Below, piece by piece: positions 61,389-64,000 of a DNA stretch of 64,000 nucleotides. The notes below the pieces were generated by a model that saw only the letters and a program-made list of their open reading frames with translations, did not search any database and was not told where the DNA came from. This stretch comes from Adiantum capillus-veneris. Its lineage: Eukaryota > Streptophyta > Polypodiopsida > Polypodiales > Pteridaceae. Each line of letters opens with the position of its first letter. The stretch's first letter is position 1. The position numbers were made by a program, and so were the translations under genes. The stretch covers positions 147,185,885-147,249,884 of the forward strand of contig CM043958.1 in assembly GCA_014529385.2 (NCBI GenBank), given 5' to 3'.

Positions 61389-61760
61389 TAAATGTGAAAA
61401 TCTCCTCATAATTGAACCATACTTAGACAATTGTATTAAATAATATATCAAATAACAACCTCTTAAACCAAGATAGCATAAAAGTCAATTAACATTTCAT
61501 ATACACCAATACAACATTCTGCATCTAATGGATAATATAGTCATTTAGATCTTTGATCATTACAAATTGATATCTTAATGTTGTATCTCTGTGTGTCCAC
61601 CTTTTGGGATGAGCCTCCATTACATCTACATGGAGAAGGATCCAACTGTTACGTGCATCCATACAAAAACATTCACTTAGAACTGGCTATGTCTGTAAAT
61701 TTTGCAGGTGTTAACACTGGATCTAGTTGTCATCCATGTCACACCTATAGACCTAGTTTA
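61323..61760. repeat. TG-anchored repeat, copy 3 (partial)
   Basis: A (TG)n at 61,323-61,386 is followed by CTCATAATTGAAC and, 265 bp on, by a segment (TTTTGCAGGTGTTAACAC, then AGTTGTCATCCATGTC) that matches copies 1 and 2 near 56,205 and 59,705. The distance from (TG)n to this segment is about the same in all three (roughly 235-265 bp). The copy then runs into the 3' end of the RT gene at about 61,780. Confidence 0.6.
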
Positions 61761-61779
61761 TGCTAAGATCACAAGTACA

Positions 61780-63016
61780 AATATGCATACCATATGTATC
61801 AAAGTCTTTGCAAAATGTGATAAACTTTGATCCCAATAATGTCTAAAGGGTAAATTGTAAAGGGGTCCTCATGGGACAAGCGTTTTCTGTTGAAGACATT
61901 GTGAAATAAAGGGATTATTGACAAAGAGTATATCATCCATATATCTCCATGAATATAAAAAGGCTTTCATTATATCATATCGTTTAAGAAGAGATATCTT
62001 TTTTATATACTCAATTTCAAACCATGCCAAGTAAAAATTACACCATAATGGAGAACAGTTATATCCCATTGGTATAACTTTTTCTTGATGATAAATATGT
62101 TTGCCTAATTTTGTAACACAATTGTCAAGCACAAATTCATTAATATTGTGTAAATATTCAAACATCCAAATCACCTCACTTTTCTTTTTGGTAAGCACAA
62201 TCTGCTTGCGGTATTTCTTAAAACCATGATATTTCATAGTTTTTATGAGTTTAACAATGTTGGCAAGTACCTCAAGTAAGCCATGTCTGCCTTTATGAGG
62301 GATACCTTCATAACAGGATGTTATGTCAAATGAATGAATGTTTGTGATTTGTTTTGGTAGATTAATCAAAAAATCATATTGATTGTTGATCATCCAATAC
62401 CTATTGGTTTTTGTCCCAAAAAAAGTGTGTAGCTTCTTAGGTATTATTTCGATGTACTCTGTAAATCCTTGTAGTAATCCTTTGAGTAATTTAGTGATTA
62501 TAGTTGTAGCAGGAGTAAATACACAATTATGTGCATTAGTGATCCATCTAAAGTCCATTTTGTAAAATTTAAAATTTTCCATAAGATACGGGAGAGTTTT
62601 TTCCAATGGTGTTTCTAACCCAATTTCTTAAGACCCTATGGCTTTTGACAAATTTCTTCTTCATTTGAGGGAAGAAGACGAAACTCAAGGGTTTCTAATC
62701 TTCTTTGTGCTGCTAGTTGAATGAGTTTTTTTACCTATGAACACTGGAGTTTGTGCTGATTTATTTAATCCACATATAAATAAATATTGTAAAATATATT
62801 TAATTTCATTCATCAAGTCTGTGTTTTTATACCATGGAGTTTGGTTTTGTCTGTGAAAAGGAAAATTTTGGGAAAAGGTCTCATTAACTGAACTTTGGAT
62901 GTAATTGTAATGTGCTTTAGTATCCTTACATCCTAAAAGGTTATTTGGGAGTATCTCTGTAGTCCTCAGGTCCTCTGAACTGCCTTGGTTTTTTACTTGT
63001 TGACACCATGCTGCTT

Positions 63017-63070
<54 letters not shown>

Positions 63071-63700
63071 CTTCTTCAATTGTTCCTTACCTTTTGGCGG
63101 TTTGAGTAAGGTTTCAATTGTGTTAGATACAAGTGTGTTGTGCAGCTTTTGGAGAAGTGAAGTCCCTAGTGTATACAGGACTAGTCCTTTGGCTGCTTCT
63201 AGCATGTGCTCATGAAACTGATAATTAATGATTATAGCATGCCTTAATTCTGTTGGGAATGAGGCTACCCAAGCTATAAAGGCATATACTTGTGCTGGCC
63301 TTGATGAAAATTGAAAGAACCTTGGTAAATTTTGGAAAATGTACCACACAAATTGATCAAGCCAAATGATTGAAGAGGTACAATTGGAATTTGGATCAAC
63401 CCTTTTGCATTGGCACTTGAGGAAGGGTCTACAAGAATTCCAACAGTTTCTTAGAAACCGTTTTTTATCCTTTGCTCTATCCATAAGAGAGATTCCTTTG
63501 GTGCGAGCAATAATTGAAGAACTTGGACATTTTTTACCATCCACGTCAGATAATTTGATTTTCTTAAGCTCAAAGAGAACATTTTGTGATAAGAGATGTT
63601 TGAAATGTAAGGAAAGGGTTTTACATTACAATGTCTGTGGGAATGTTGTAAAGAAAACCTAGCAAAAAACTTGTAAATGGTGCACGATGGTTCAATATTT
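61780..63700 (-). pseudogene. Non-LTR-type reverse transcriptase gene, decayed
   Basis: The clean 245-codon frame at 61,869-62,606 has RT blocks unlike copia, gypsy or L1: FDITSCYEGIPHKG with the first Asp, IPMGYNCSPLWCNFYL, and the catalytic RYMDDILFVNN at about 61,920-61,945. The fingers read FRWITNAHNCVFTPAT. After a frameshift the palm seems to end IYPLDIIGIK near 61,815. Upstream, 62,993-63,544 encodes an N-terminal part (IIARTKGISLMDRAKDKK, then QFVWYIFQNLPRFFQFSS), and a bridging stretch at 62,680-62,990 joins the two. It looks like one gene of about 600 codons with stops, frameshifts and a (CA)n insertion. Penelope-like or a related non-transposon RT is possible. I see no nuclease domain. 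Confidence 0.75.
63018..63067. repeat. (TG)n inside the RT gene
   Basis: About 25 TG repeats within the coding part of the RT gene (read as Thr-His on the minus strand). Frames on each side are otherwise consistent with one gene, so the tract expanded after the copy decayed, or marks a small insertion. Confidence 0.9.
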
Positions 63701-63834
63701 CATAATCTCAGAGCTTGTGCTCAACTCAAATAGCATCCAATTCAACTTGCCTAGGGGTGGTAGTAGTGGGATTACTTCCAAAAAAAGTTTAGAAACGGCT
63801 CTTTTTGAAGATATACTGTTTTTTGAAGGTCTAG
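63701..63834. other. Junction between RT gene and copia fragment
   Basis: Short stretch without a recognised domain. The RT gene could extend here on the minus strand: CTIYKFFARFS-LQHSHRH, in another frame near 63,615-63,670, has the spacing of a degenerate zinc finger, but support is weak. Confidence 0.35.
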
Positions 63835-64000
63835 AATACGCTTTGTTTGCGGATGATATAACCTGTAACCTTTGCTTTCAGCACTATAACCAACAAAAAT
63901 ACATTTGACAGCATTATCATCCAATTTTCTGCACTGTGTTTGTGGCACCAAAGCATATGCCAAACAACCAAAAACACGCATGTGCTCAATAGAAGGCTTT
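63835..64000 (-). pseudogene. Ty1/copia fragment, B family, at window end
   Basis: On the minus strand it reads MRVFGCLAYALVPQTQCRKL and CIFVGYSAESKGYRLYHPQ. This is the post-integrase region, nearly the same as copia B at about 28,245-28,400. Homology begins sharply at about 63,835 and continues to the window edge. The element is truncated there in integrase/RT and probably extends beyond 64,000. Confidence 0.9.

Noticed and set aside
55854-61760. Hammerhead ribozyme expected in Penelope-like terminal repeats
   Set aside because: I searched by eye for CTGATGA with a nearby GAAA core on both strands in the repeat copies and found no convincing match.

Overview
The window looks like intergenic DNA from a large, repeat-dense land-plant genome. 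The signs are Ty1/copia and Ty3/gypsy elements with plant-type primer binding sites (tRNA-iMet-type and TGGCRCCG-type), L1-like LINE remnants, very long (GA)n, (TG)n and (TA)n tracts, and no recognisable host housekeeping gene. The abundance of degraded copia/gypsy copies and a non-LTR-type reverse transcriptase (RT) would suit a fern or another large-genome plant, but the lineage is inference and was not tested.

Layout. 1-7,112: a degenerate minisatellite of hairpin-forming units (core CACCACTTGAAAGTGGTG), split by a young, nearly intact copia element (A, 415-5,947, minus strand, 5-bp duplication GTCTG). 7,109-7,912: a decayed gene with a helix-turn-helix-like segment, possibly a DNA transposase, abutting the array. 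9.2-15.0 kb: a decayed gypsy element (E1). 15.0-34.7 kb: a three-layer nest, in which an L1-like LINE is split by a full gypsy element (E2, 15,970-33,051), itself split by a copia element (B, 26,230-31,167). 35.9-42.9 kb: a gypsy sibling (E3, minus strand) with long gag frames that lost RT, RNase H and integrase in one internal deletion. 43.0-45.5 kb: a third gypsy fragment (E4). 45.5-46.7 kb: a degenerate tandem repeat. 47.1-49.1 kb: a copia fragment (C) of the B family. 51.6-53.4 kb: another copia fragment (D). 55.8-63.8 kb: three (TG)n-anchored copies of a repeat, an unidentified decayed open frame, and a decayed gene for an unusual RT that is not copia, gypsy or L1 type. The window ends in another B-family copia fragment.

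The E2/E3 gypsy family is the most unusual coding material. Its gag region carries four CCHC zinc knuckles. E2 has the usual protease ahead of RT and what reads as a second retropepsin-like domain downstream of integrase, in the integrase frame, followed by a tail with three W-[IV]-P motifs. The LTRs of this family carry a (GA)n tract about 100 bp downstream of a TATA box, so insertion also spreads microsatellites. Almost every coding frame contains stops or frameshifts. I see no intact cellular gene.
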